DNA from: Isoetes taiwanensis
Taxonomy: Eukaryota > Streptophyta > Lycopodiopsida > Isoetales > Isoetaceae
Direction of reading: 5' to 3'
DNA: 64,000 bases
Assembly (NCBI GenBank): GCA_021234155.1
Contig: JAJEKV010000072.1
Location: 6,466,563-6,530,562, forward strand
This document shows positions 11,182 to 21,840 of the stretch, piece after piece; the first letter of the stretch is position 1; each line of letters begins with the position of its first letter. A program made the position numbers and the translations under genes. Below the pieces are notes generated by a model. It saw nothing but the letters and a program-made list of their open reading frames with translations. It was not told the DNA's origin and did not search any database.

Positions 11182-12119
11182 CTGCAGCAATGCTCATGTG
11201 TATATCGATTCTTCATCAGCTATTTCTCGGCATTTTTTCACAGTGGAAGTTTGTTTATATGGGACCCATCATTTTGTAGATGCATCTGCGCATAGAGTTT
11301 GTATAATATCACCACAGCTTTTGTACAAGGTTGTTTCTCAGCTCTAGGACAAGCAAACACATGGTTTTGATGAATGTAAGTGTTGCTCCGTAAGAGTTTA
11401 TGTTAAAAATTTTGCTTGCCATAGTGTACAGTTGGCAAGCGTTGTGCGCCATTGACGAGAAGAAAGAATTACTTGTGGACTTGTTTTTCAACCTTTTATG
11501 ATTTCTATTCTATCTGATGAAAACAAATGACCCTTCAATAAAGAGCCACGCAATACTCAAGAACCAGACTATTGGTAATATCATAGATTGAGCAGATCTG
11601 TCTGCGAAATCAAGTGGTTACGTTTTAGTTCATTTTTTATCAGTTAAAGTTCCATTGTTTCTCTACAACAAACTTATGATTGAATAAGCGTTGAATATTT
11701 GGATTTAAGTTACTACAAACGCAACCGGACAACCCATTCTTTTCTAATAAATAAGTAATCCGACATCTTGCTTCAAAGATGGTATGAAATGTGGGTTTGA
11801 AAGAAAATATTTTATTGCACGATGGCATATCTATTGGCCTCCAAGAACTTCTTTTGTTGCACCACATCAACGTAATACTCAGCCATATAACTCTGATGCC
11901 TTCTCTGGTGAAGAATACGGGCGTATGCGGTGAATATGCAGCTGATTGAGATTCTTAACAATTATCAAAGCATTTTGTCAAGTTTATCGGACCGCCGTAT
12001 CCAGTCCGGGATGTGGTATTTTCTGCCTTTTGTGGGCTATGCATTAGTGTAAATGTTGAGGTTCTCAACACTAACCCATCAACACCGGGCTTGGTTTGGT
12101 AGTGGAGGAATATTATCTT
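11182..12119. other. No gene seen
   Basis: AT-rich sequence downstream of the amidase-like stop codon. Only short frames without family features. Confidence 0.4.
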
Positions 12120-12200
12120 TTTGGGTTGCCCTTAGGCGGGCAAGCCATTGTCCATGTGGGTTTATGGCATATTTCAAGTATATGCTAGTATATGCCAAGA
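12120..12200 (+). repeat. Dispersed repeat R1, copy 2
   Basis: GGGTTGCCCTTAGGCGGGCA, then CATGTGGGTTTATGGCATAT and TATGCTAGTATATGCC, the same order as at 7112-7191. Confidence 0.65.
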
Positions 12201-12299
12201 ATGCCAATGACTGCTCCAAACTTGCTATAGGGTGTAAACTGGCAGTGGCTGCTGTTCTTGGGCATCCATCTGGAAATTGGCTAACCGGTGCTTAAGCGA

Positions 12300-12655
12300 C
12301 GGAGTTGCTACTCTTCTTGAAGGTCTGTTGAAGGCCCGTAAGAACAAGTGGCAACCAAATGCTTCTTAAAGTGATCCGTTCTTCGTGGTCATATCTTTTT
12401 GTATTGTCTGCATCTAAACGTTCTAGAAACGGTCTAACCAGCTATTGTCAGTCTCTAATTGGACGAGCAAATTTAGATGCAGCGGATGCAGATGAACTCT
12501 TTTATGCCAGACCCTGGCTTTCAAGAAAGGATATGCTTTCATCTTGAACAGCACGGTATGTTGTTAATCTGATTTTGGATGCTTTTGGAGCTTTGTGGAT
12601 CGAAACACTGCCAGAGCCGCAGGAAGCTTTGCGTTGCCATAGCCTAAAGTGTCTG
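12300..12655 (+). repeat. Duplicated exon-like segment, copy 2 (unknown product)
   Basis: Contains a plausible coding stretch (LLEGLLKARKNKWQPNA, then in another frame CQSLIGRANLDAADADELFY and ARPWLSRKDMLSS), a GT donor, and the WIETLPEPQEALRCHSLK block that also occurs at 9470-9530. One frame change separates the first two parts. The family is not recognised. It could be an ectopic copy of the 5' end of the amidase-like gene. Confidence 0.45.
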
Positions 12656-12659
12656 ATAT

Positions 12660-13233
12660 TTGTTTCTTATGTTTGTAGATGAGAACGCTTTAGTATTATC
12701 CTATGAATATCATGGAAGACATATTTTTCTCTGGATCATGTATATTATTCATCACCTCTCTGTCAATTTGTTTTTTGAATCATTGAATATTTCTAGAGCT
12801 ACTTCTTTACTACAAGTTCCTGTCCCCTGCTCAGAAAATAGGGTGAAGATTGAAATTCTACCTATGCCAGTAAGTAATTTGATTTTTTTCAAGATAGCCC
12901 AATGCCAATTGGATATAATGCAACAATATCTGCCCCACATATGCATGGTGCCTATCTTGAGCTGCTAGAGAATCATCTTCAGTGTGGAATGCATGCCTGA
13001 TGTTGGTTCAAGCAAGTTGATGTTTTAGAGTCTGAATTATGCTTTAGCTAAAAAATATAAGAGCCCGTCTTTATTATAGAGAAAATGGGAAATGTTAAAT
13101 TCACGTAGTAGTAAAAGACTACTATAAATGTCGTCTGTTGGATTCATGCAAAGCATAACAAAAAGGCTCAACATGAAACAACAAAACAAAAACTATAAAA
13201 ACACCCTCTCGTGCCACCGGAAGGCAACCCCTC
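12660..13233. other. No assignable gene
   Basis: A 102-residue plus-strand frame (12660-12968) contains a possible exon ending at a GT donor after KIEILPMP (about 12871). It is too short to assign. The remainder is AT-rich. Confidence 0.3.
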
Positions 13234-13250
13234 GTGCGCAGCACCTTGTT
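13234..13250 (-). repeat. Solo copy of the AACAAGGTGCTG terminal repeat
   Basis: The reverse complement reads AACAAGGTGCTGCGCAC and continues GAGGGGTTGCC, matching the left end of the small element at 15608-15964. Confidence 0.6.
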
Positions 13251-13344
13251 CGTTTCTTTTTCTTACTGCCACATCATCAAATAATACCTTTGAGATAATG
13301 ACTTTAATATTTTCAAGATACCTACTATCCTCCCTTTTTTTTAC

Positions 13345-13535
13345 ATTGCCTATCCAAGAGCTCTCGCTGCCCTACGTCACCCCCCGTGTGAATATGCACC
13401 CAAACCAAAGGGGGTTTAAGGGGGATTTTAATGTAAATGTGTTGGACCCAATGGTTGTGTTAGTTAATGTTAATTTTAATTATATGTTGGTTGTTATAGT
13501 AAAAAAAAATTTGGGCCCTTCGGGCCCTAAGAGAA
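13345..13535 (+). mobile_element. Single arm of the foldback family (FB-3)
   Basis: Matches the right arms at about 8690 and 21660 (CACCCCCCGTGTGAATATGC, then CCCAAACCAAAGGGGG). It ends with AAAAATTT followed by the hairpin GGGCCCTTCGGGCCC (about 13514-13528). No partner arm was found nearby, so this looks like a half element. Confidence 0.7.
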
Positions 13536-14264
13536 GCATAAGATAATGTAATTTAATTATATATGCTTTAAAAGCATATTATTTAAAAATTTATTAAATT
13601 ATTGAAGATAGCAAAAGTGTTAAAGCAAATTTGAAGCACTCAAAATGGATAGCGGCTTAGGATACGATGCATGTGTTGGTTGATTTGCCTATCAAACAAT
13701 CTGCAGAGGGCAGTTAGCCTGTTTATTTGTGCACGTAATTACACGTTCGTTGATTTGCATCTCTTCAATTTCGGCGACATTTTCTTGTGCAGGATGATTA
13801 ATCTCATACGTGATGCCTTCTGCTTGCATGACTCCCGTCGTGATGTTGAGCTTGCGCCTCGTCTATTTCTTGCCATTCGCCTCATTGTAATATTTGGAAC
13901 TAATATCTACCAAAAAAAAAAATAACCCAATTGTTAATAACTAATATGTAGCAACACAACCTTGTCATAGTAATATGTAGGAAACCCCAAGGAAACTTGT
14001 AATACTAATATGTAGCAACAAGGGTTACATTTTTTTGCAAGGTTAAAGGCTGTTTTTTTGTGACTTCTCGATTTAGGGCAGGTTAGGACACGCTAGGGTT
14101 TTGGGATTCTACAATGGCAGCGTGCATGCTCGAAGACATGCTTATGGGGCCGGTTTTTTCAGAGCTGTTGTGAAATTTGGAGCAGATGCAAGATGCTGGA
14201 TCGTGTGGCAGCGAAGATGTAATCAGATAATGTAATCGATGGCCTACGGCATGCGTAATCCGCC

Positions 14265-14485
14265 CCCGGGCATGCAGAGTCCGGCTATGGCAGGCTTCAA
14301 GATCTGTGTCCATCTTCACTTCAGCATTCTAGATATTTGCCTGCAGGTTTTATGGCAGCAAAAATGTAATGGGCCAAAGTTTTGGATTGGCCCTGGCATG
14401 CGGGTTCCGGCTATGGCAGGCTAGATTGGCCCTGGCATGCAGATTCCGGCTATGGCAGGCCATGCTAGGTATTTGCCTGCAGGTT
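14265..14485. repeat. Short interspersed direct repeats (about 27 bp and 20 bp units)
   Basis: GGCATGC followed by TTCCGGCTATGGCAGGC-like sequence occurs near 14268, 14395 and 14434. TATTTGCCTGCAGGTTTT occurs near 14333 and 14469. The mixed order suggests local duplication. Confidence 0.7.
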
Positions 14486-14720
14486 TTGGATTCCTAAATG
14501 CAAGACCAAGTAATAAAACAATAGAATAACAAACAATCCTTCAAGATCTGTCTCCATCTGCACTACAATAGAATGACAAACAACGGATCATGAAATATCT
14601 GCCATCAAATATGTATAGCATAATAACAGAATGGAGGACGGATTTTCTTATGAATATGTAGCTCATGCTCATGCTATAAGATGAAATAAGATTATAAGAA
14701 TATGTAGCAAACAAGAAACA

Positions 14721-15090
14721 AAAATCTTGCATACCACAATTGTTGAATGAATTGTTGAACAGGACGGATCGAAAAACCAGCAGAAGAATTTTGAGAGAAG
14801 AGAACTTCTCTGGTTTCATGCGAGAACTTCTCTGGTTTCATCAAAAATCTTGCATACCACAATTGTTGAATGAATTGTTGAACAGTACGGATCGAAAAAC
14901 CAGCAGAAGAAATTTTGAGAGAAGAGAACTTCTCTGGTTTCATGCGAGAACTTCTCTGGTTTCATCAAAAATCTTACATACCACAATTGTTGAATGAATT
15001 GTTGAACAGAACGGATCGAAAAACCAACAGAAGAATTTTTGAGAGAAGAGAACTTCTCTGGTTTCATGCGAGAACTTCTCTGGTTTCATG
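14721..15090. repeat. Tandem repeat, 123-124 bp unit, three copies
   Basis: AAAATCTTGCATACCACAAT begins at 14721 and 14844, and with one change at 14968. Each unit also contains a doubled GAGAACTTCTCTGGTTTCAT. The short frames on both strands are products of the array. Confidence 0.9.
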
Positions 15091-15129
15091 CATATGCATA
15101 CGAATAAGGAGGACAAGATAAGAACCGTT

Positions 15130-15275
15130 AGATTGATCGACGCTCCAAAAAAGCCGCACTCTAGAAATACTATTTAGTATGGCCCAATGAATACAGCACT
15201 GAAATCATAGGAAAACCATGCCAAAAAGCGTACAAAATCACAAAGAAAACCCCCTGTTATTATGCTACATATTAA
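15130..15275 (-). repeat. Dispersed repeat R2, copy 2 (inverted)
   Basis: Reverse complement of the R2 copies at 7192 and 17656. It ends with CCCCCTGTTATTATGCTACA at 15251-15270. Together with copy 1 it bounds about 8 kb containing the amidase-like gene in inverted orientation. Confidence 0.75.
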
Positions 15276-15607
15276 ATATTAATGGCATTGCCTTCTAGAG
15301 GCCAATGGTCCTTTGAGTCCCAAATTACTATTTTTACAAATTGTAATCTTTCTCCTTTTGCTTGTTATGTTTGATGTTTGGCTTGCCCTTTTATTTGTAT
15401 GTTTTTCCCCTTTTCTGATGTGATTATTGGATAGTGATTGACCATTGCATTGGATAATTGGTTTGGGGTTTTTTAATTAGAGATTAATCTCGACCGTCCA
15501 TTTGATCCAACAATTGATCTTAGCCCCTGTCCATAAACCTCCATGTCTTAGCCCCTTTCCATGCTCTTTTGCTTTGGGTTCTAGTTTGCTTTATAATGTA
15601 CAAAAAA

Positions 15608-15964
15608 AACAAGGTGCTGCGCACGGAGGGTTGCCCTCCATGGCCGGAGAGTGAAGTGGCTTAAGTTGTAGTTGTAGACAATAGAGTGTTTGAATCGAAA
15701 TTGCTATTTTAGGACATTGACATTTTGTGAAGGTGATGGTACGCATTTGCATTACTAAGTTCTGCTTAGGTGTTGAGGTGTTGTTGGAGTAGGATGTAGT
15801 TGGACATATGGACACTGGGATTTGAGCGCAAGGTATTGGTATTTGGTGCTTGGTATGGAACTAGGATGGCAGAAGCATAAGGAGAAGTGTAATAAAGGAG
15901 AGAATGGATGTACATGTTCGAGCCCTGCTCGGGCCATCGGACCCCTTGTGCACAGCACCTTGTT
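15608..15964. mobile_element. Small element with terminal inverted repeats (MITE-like), 357 bp
   Basis: The left end AACAAGGTGCTGCGCAC (15608-15624) and right end GTGCACAGCACCTTGTT (15948-15964) are inverted repeats matching at 16 of 17 bases. Both ends continue into similar GGGTTGCC / GGCC-rich sequence. No clear target-site duplication was seen. The interior codes for nothing recognisable. Confidence 0.5.
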
Positions 15965-16819
15965 AATCTTGCATTGGTTGCATGTGTAAATCCTGTTCGT
16001 TTGAATATGTGGATTGGAATTTAGCTTTTCTATTTGAGTTAATAAACTATTCGAAAGCATCTTTTCATTGGAAGGTAAGTTGTAACAACACAACTGAAGT
16101 TATGCATTGATAGATACAACGACATGCCAAGATATAGCTTTTAGCCTTGTACTTCAATATTTGGAGCAAAGATGACTCCCCTACCAAAACAAAAGAAACC
16201 AACAAATATAAAAGAAACGTTGACATAATATAACAAAAACATGGACTTGTAATTGGTTGTGTTAGATATTGCCTTCTCAACTTTGTTAATACATACAACA
16301 TTTACAAGCGCAAGTCAATTATGGAAATGTGCCAAGCAAACCTGGATGCTGATTTTTTTCCTATTTTTCTACTTAGGTTCGGTCTATTTTCTTTACTAGA
16401 TAGATCAGCATACTGCTCCTCCTAACATCTTCATCACGGCCTGATACAAAACAAGTGACATCAACCTCGAAGATTTTCAAACTGTTACCTTAAATGATAT
16501 GTGAAAAAAATGCACATTTAAATATCATTAATTAGACTAAGGCACTAATATGTTTACAAAATGCTACAAAAGTGGAGCTCTAGGACCATTTTGCATTTTC
16601 AAATATGCAATGAATGAAAAACTGGCAGAGAAGAATCGTGTATCTATTTGTCCTTATAGGAAGTGTTTGGATGGCATAACATTTGCACTCCATGATAGAA
16701 CATTATCTTTATGCCATCATGTTTGCAAATATGAGAACAACTACAAAGATTATAAGGGATGCTTGATCTAGGCTGCTTTACTTGCTTTAAGTCATCATCC
16801 TTTCTTTGTGTGCCATGTA

Positions 16820-17040
16820 AGCCATAAGGCGTTCAAATGCAAATTCACATCTTTGTCTTTCATCAAACTCATAACGCTTGTTTTTCAAGGTTGTAACCTG
16901 TCTCTTTGGCATACGGTTTTCAAATGTATTCACATCTCTATCTTCCCCCAATAGCATAAGTCCTTTTTTTTCCAGCATTGTAACTTATCCCTTTGGCATA
17001 AGGTTTTCAATGTAAATTCACATCTTTGTCTTCCATTCAG
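16820..17040. repeat. Tandem repeat, 85-88 bp unit, about 2.5 copies
   Basis: ATTCACATCTNTNTCTT occurs at 16843, 16928 and 17016, each preceded by a TTTGGCATANGGTTTTCAA-like segment from the second copy on. A minus-strand 63-residue frame with repeated acidic/basic units spans it and is not assigned. Confidence 0.75.
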
Positions 17041-17655
17041 ATATATGAAGCTTTATTCTGCGTACTTCATGGTCCCCTCTTAAGCTAATGAGAGCTAGTA
17101 AATACCTGGGAATATTTACTGCAGAAATGTCAAATTTTCTGTCTCAATGCTGGTAAAATCCGTCTACTCTGCTGAACCTTCCAAGGATCATTTGGAAAGA
17201 AAAACGTATGTGATCCTCAAAGTGTTCCAAATGATTTTTTGAAAACTGCACGTCTTCATGCACTTCAAGGACGCTATGTTTTGGGCTTTGCTTGTAGGTC
17301 GTATCTCCACATATCCTATAGATTGACAAGCCAGTTATCCAATAGATCTGCAGAGGCATGGAATCAGAAGAAAGTCCAGCATGAAATTACACAAAGTACA
17401 TTAGCATCCATCTTGTATTTCTTTCTCTTACTCTTAACCATCATTAATTTCTATCTTTTACTTCATGAGCAATAGTTTTCTTGGCCTCCAAGTTCTAAGC
17501 ATCCTATAAAAGAACATTCATACATCATATTATCCTATAGGAAGGTTGCAAATTACGTGAAACACTGATGGAGGCCTTCCATGGGAGACATGGGCAATGA
17601 GCCTTACCACCTGCAAGACCAGAACAACAGTTAAAGTAATCCTTGAGTGAGAGTA

Positions 17656-17800
17656 AATATGTAGCATAATAACAGGGGGTTGTTTTTAAGTTTTTATACG
17701 TTTTTTCATATGGTTTTTCTATGATTTGGTGGTAGTATTCGTGCAAGTGTACTGAATAGTATTTATAGAGTGCACTCTTTCTCGACCGTTGATTTTTTAT
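17656..17800 (+). repeat. Dispersed repeat R2, copy 3
   Basis: Starts AATATGTAGCATAATAACAG and follows the same order as 7192-7340, with about 10 percent differences by eye. Confidence 0.75.
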
Positions 17801-18003
17801 CAAAAAGTAAATCATGTGGTCATGATTGTACTTCCTTGCATGCGCACAACAGATTTGGCATGTCTTCTGCATGAAATTTCTTATTGATTTTTCCTGTGAA
17901 TTGTGCTCTAAATTTTATTGCGTGGTGTTATGTCCACAAATAAATCGCCGTTGTACTATTTACATGTAGACTAATTTAAAGGGATTAGGCTATGCAACAG
18001 AAG

Positions 18004-18082
18004 TTCCGGAAAACCCTTGCCAAAAACCTCTCGAGTTTTGTCTGTTCCGGAAAACCCTTGCCAAAAACCTCCCGAGTTTTGC
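18004..18082. repeat. Direct repeat, 41 bp, two copies
   Basis: TTCCGGAAAACCCTTGCCAA followed by AAACCTCYCGAGTTTTG occurs at 18004 and 18045. It lies in a 96-residue plus-strand frame that is not recognised. Confidence 0.85.
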
Positions 18083-18839
18083 GTTGATGGCCCTTCAGAA
18101 GGCCCCAGATCATGGACAGTGCCTAGGTTGCAGAAGAAACGTTGGAGAAAGAGAGCAAGTATTTTTCAAATCATTGGAGTAGCCATAGGGCTTCAGGTGG
18201 CGTGGACTCATCTCCTCGATCCGCCAATTCTCTCCTCTTTGAGGCTTCAAATGGTAAGTAAGCATCCCAAGTTTTGTAAAAATGTTCCTCAGCAACTTGT
18301 TATCTAAAGCATATGATTTAAATTCTTTCCCTTATATCTCAATACTCGTATGCAAGCAGCATGCTATCTCTAGAAACATTTGGAAACCAACAGAATCTAA
18401 ACAGTGCACTGGTCGCTTCTACAGAAAACAAGGGGTCAGAGTAGGCCTGAATAATAGAAATATCTTGCAATAGGAGAAGCACACTTTTGACATCTGGCTA
18501 CCTTACACCTTTCAGGAACAAAATTGCAGATGCAGCAGGAGCTCCATAAGCCATAGCCATTGCACGGAATTATTTTGCAATGATGCAAGACAATAGGAAG
18601 GAAGGAAGGAAGGAAGTATATTTTTACGTCGCACCACAAAGGCAGCGTCACGAAGGACATGCGACCACAAGTACAAAGAAAACAAAAATACATTGCATGG
18701 GCCGAAGCCCGTGAGCACCATGGCCCGGATTAAAAAACCCCACTGGGGAAAAACCGTTGCCATGATGACCACAGATCCAAAAAGCTATGCTGCTGCAAAA
18801 AGCAACAAGCATACCTCCAACAAACGTAACTTCAACAAA

Positions 18840-19480
18840 CGCCTCGAACCGTGAACCTCTTCACGCCTAGGTGCCGAAGTAATCGGTGCGGACTCATGCA
18901 CGCCGCTTAAACCTCCATCCTCTCATCAAAACCGGGGCAAATAGATGCCGATGCGAGAGATCCCGTGCCGACCCCTCGAGTAACTCGATCAAACCACTAG
19001 ACCATAAGAGCTGCCCCGTAAACAGTAGAGTCCCAAAACCCCCATAGCAACGATTCGGCAAAGGCGGGTGGACCGTGGAGGGCACCGCCGGGGCTGAAAA
19101 CCAACGATCCAATAAGCCCAAGCGCCAGTAAGTCCAGCGGTGGAAGGCGGCGCCAGGGAAAACGCCAGAAGTCGCCGGAGGAGGTGCATCCTCCAGCCTC
19201 GCAAGGCGCCAAAGACCCTACTCCATCGCGGTGCTCCCCGGGCCATTAGCATGCTTTCGCAGCGCCTCGCCAGCATGCACCGGTGCTCAGCAGCACCGAG
19301 GTCCGCCCGTGACGCCATCCATCACCGCTGTGGCCTAGGCGCCATCCATCACCGCCAGAGAGGCTCAGCAGCGCCAGTGCACCCTCAGCGCTGAAGCAAT
19401 CCGTTGATGCTGCCACAACCCCAAAGCAATCCGTTCAGGCTGCCAAGAAAACCCCCAATCCGGTCATGCTGCAACCCCGC
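18840..19480. other. GC-rich island, identity unknown
   Basis: Clearly richer in G+C than its surroundings, with many GCGCC and CCGCC blocks and internal repetition (CGCCATCCATCACCGC twice near 19311-19350, AAGCAATCCGTT twice near 19394-19432). Overlapping Arg/Ala/Ser-rich frames are open on both strands. It may be the 5' region of a retroelement or a degraded GC-rich gene. No motif supports either. Confidence 0.35.
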
Positions 19481-19917
19481 CCCACTAAAATGCTTATAAC
19501 TCGCGAAATATGGCTCTGATTGACCTGAAATTTGTTGCAGAAGATAGAGGGCGCAAATACCTTCAATTTGATATGCGGCACGGCCTGAGTAGTTATGCTC
19601 AATCAAAGTTTCAAGGCTGGGCCATGGGCGCTGGGCGCCACAAGCAAGCGTCATCAACTCATGCAAGTCTTCTCTTTGAATCATTTAAAGTCACATTCTC
19701 CATTATTTTGAAAGCATGAGCAGTAGAACACGACAGGTTTATTGGTAGTCTGTAGAAGTATGTGGACTGCAGCAGGAAACTCTGGAGGGTAATTCCCTAT
19801 TAACATGTATGAAAACTGTAATAGAATGGAAGAATCATTGTCATGTATGAAAAGTGGTGATAGAATGGAAGAATTATGCAAAGTATTTGACAGATTACTG
19901 AACAAAAACTTGGTCTT

Positions 19918-20170
19918 TTGTATGTGTTCATTACAGGTCTTGCCCAATATGCTAAAGGCATAATGGCATTATACTATTTTGAGAGGATGAAAGAAGAACA
20001 TATAAAACCTGATAATATTACATTTTCCTGCAATTTAAGAGCATATCGCAATGTACAGATCATGGAGCGTGGCCTTCACATAGATATTATGATTGGAAGT
20101 AATTTTATGAAAATGTATGCTACGTATGGCAGCTTGGAGTGTGGCATTATAGTCTATGAACATCCAGCAT
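19918..20170 (+). pseudogene. PPR (pentatricopeptide repeat) gene fragment
   Basis: The frame reads GLAQYAKGIMALYYFERM, then KPDNITFSCNLRAYRN, an MERGLHIDI segment, then MKMYATYGSLECG. This is the phase and wording of one P-L-S repeat set (GxAQxGxxxxALxxFxxM, KPDxxTFxxxLxAC, GxxIHxxI, xMYAKCGSLE), but key positions are lost and it stops after about 80 codons. A dead copy of the organelle RNA-editing/PLS class. Confidence 0.6.
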
Positions 20171-21313
20171 AGCACAGTTAAGCATGGCTTGATAGTTGCT
20201 GCTTATTTTCACATCGTATCGATGAAAGCTTACATATTCAGTTCATCATGGTAGGTAGTTAGATATATAATTAGATGTGCTTTCAAACACATCTGTTTTA
20301 CTGTGTCTACATTGATGCAAGGGTGCTCAAAAGTAATTTTCCATGCCATGTTTGTCTAAAACATGGATTCAACTTATACAGATAGATAGATAGATAAATA
20401 GGAAGCCTGTCACTTTATGCATTTAGCTTATATGTTCTGCCTAGCTTACGGGTAGCATATATGGAGAATAGAACATGCCTTGGGAAATAATTTCTCACTT
20501 AGAGTAACCAAGTTGTTATGCACACCATGTAATGTTACATCTATTTTAGAGACATGCTTTGTTGGAAACTTCACAACATAAAGGGTGTTACAGGACTATC
20601 ATTATGCCATTGTTATGACCACATGAATAGATGAGTGCTGCTTTAAGTTGTTACCAAAGGCCATAGGTCACTTCATCCTGCAATTGTGTTGACACTCCAT
20701 TCTTTACTAAATGAAATCTAATGCTTCCTTATTGAGTTAGTAAATGGGCCCATTTTTTTGTCCATGGTTTTTTGAAGTTGGATTTTTATATTTGATGCGC
20801 CCAGAGACCTTGAAGACTTGGGATGTTTCTTCTTTTTTTACAATCAAGCTTGCCTAGTTACAAGTGCATAAAGTGACTGTTGGATGCTATGGGAACAATG
20901 TCAACAGATGAGATTGTCACCAGATGCTATGTTGGAGCCCACGAACATCCCCTGCTTGTTGAACAAGTTTTTAAATGCTGGATTTTGATATGATGTCATG
21001 GGAGTCTTGAATGCAACCGCTAAGGTATTTGGTATTTGAGTTCTTGACAAATGTGCTACAGGACTAGGTTGCATATTTATTATGTTACTGACAAGAGCAA
21101 AGCATTTTGATAATAAAAAATTGTAACATGGGTTACCATTTGTCTATTATCTATCGTGGTATTATGTCACACTTAATATTAGGACTTCGAATGTAATGGC
21201 TTGTTTTTAGCTCTACTACCATTGTTACATGCATTTATGGATTTCTTAGTGCCCTTCCATCCATCATTAGAGTATTAGGTAATGTCTATATCTACACCCC
21301 TACACCATCCTTA
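20171..21313. other. No gene seen
   Basis: AT-rich intergenic sequence with a short GATA-type microsatellite near 20382-20400. No coding or repeat structure of note. Confidence 0.4.
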
Positions 21314-21840
21314 AGGCCCCGAAGGGGCCAAAAAATTTTTTAGTTAACACAAACTATTAACACACAACTAACATTATTAACATAAACCATTGCATTTGAC
21401 ACATTTAAATTAAAATCCCCCTTAAACCCCCTTTGGTTTGGGTGCATATTCACACGGGGGGTTACTTCGGGCAACGAGAGCTGTCGGATGGGCATAATTG
21501 CCCTTTATTCCAAGATCTGGACCGTACATAGCGATCCTCGTTTGTGGGGTATGCATGTACAAGTTTTTGTATACTGTATATTAAGGTTTGCAAAATACTA
21601 TAAGGTTTGAAACAATGTACTTAATGGTTTTAATTTTGTACATGTATTGTAAATTTTTTGAGGCTCTCGCTGCCCTACGTAACCCCCCGTGTGAATATGC
21701 ACCCAAACCAAAGGGGGTTTAAGGAGGATTTTAATTTAAATGTGTCAAATGCAATGGTTTATGTTAATAATGTTAGTTGTGTGTTAATAGTTTGTGTTAG
21801 TTGTGTGTTAGTTTGTGTTAATGCTAGATTATTAACTTAC
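21314..21840. mobile_element. Foldback element FB-2
   Basis: The left arm (about 21314-21480) and right arm (about 21660-21830) are inverted copies sharing CCCAAACCAAAGGGGGTTTA and repeated TTAGTTGTGTGTTA units. The left end carries the hairpin GGCCCCGAAGGGGCC (about 21317-21331) followed by AAAAAATTTTTT. The central segment (21481-21600) is similar to the reverse complement of the FB-1 centre (about 8570-8680), so the two elements are inserted in opposite orientation. Confidence 0.82.

Noticed and set aside
14721-15090. CRISPR-like array
   Set aside because: Units are 124 bp near-identical tandem copies with no unique spacers, and the genome is eukaryotic.
14541-15121. Overlapping repeated frames on both strands
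   Set aside because: Direct consequence of the 124 bp tandem array; no domain and no conserved start.
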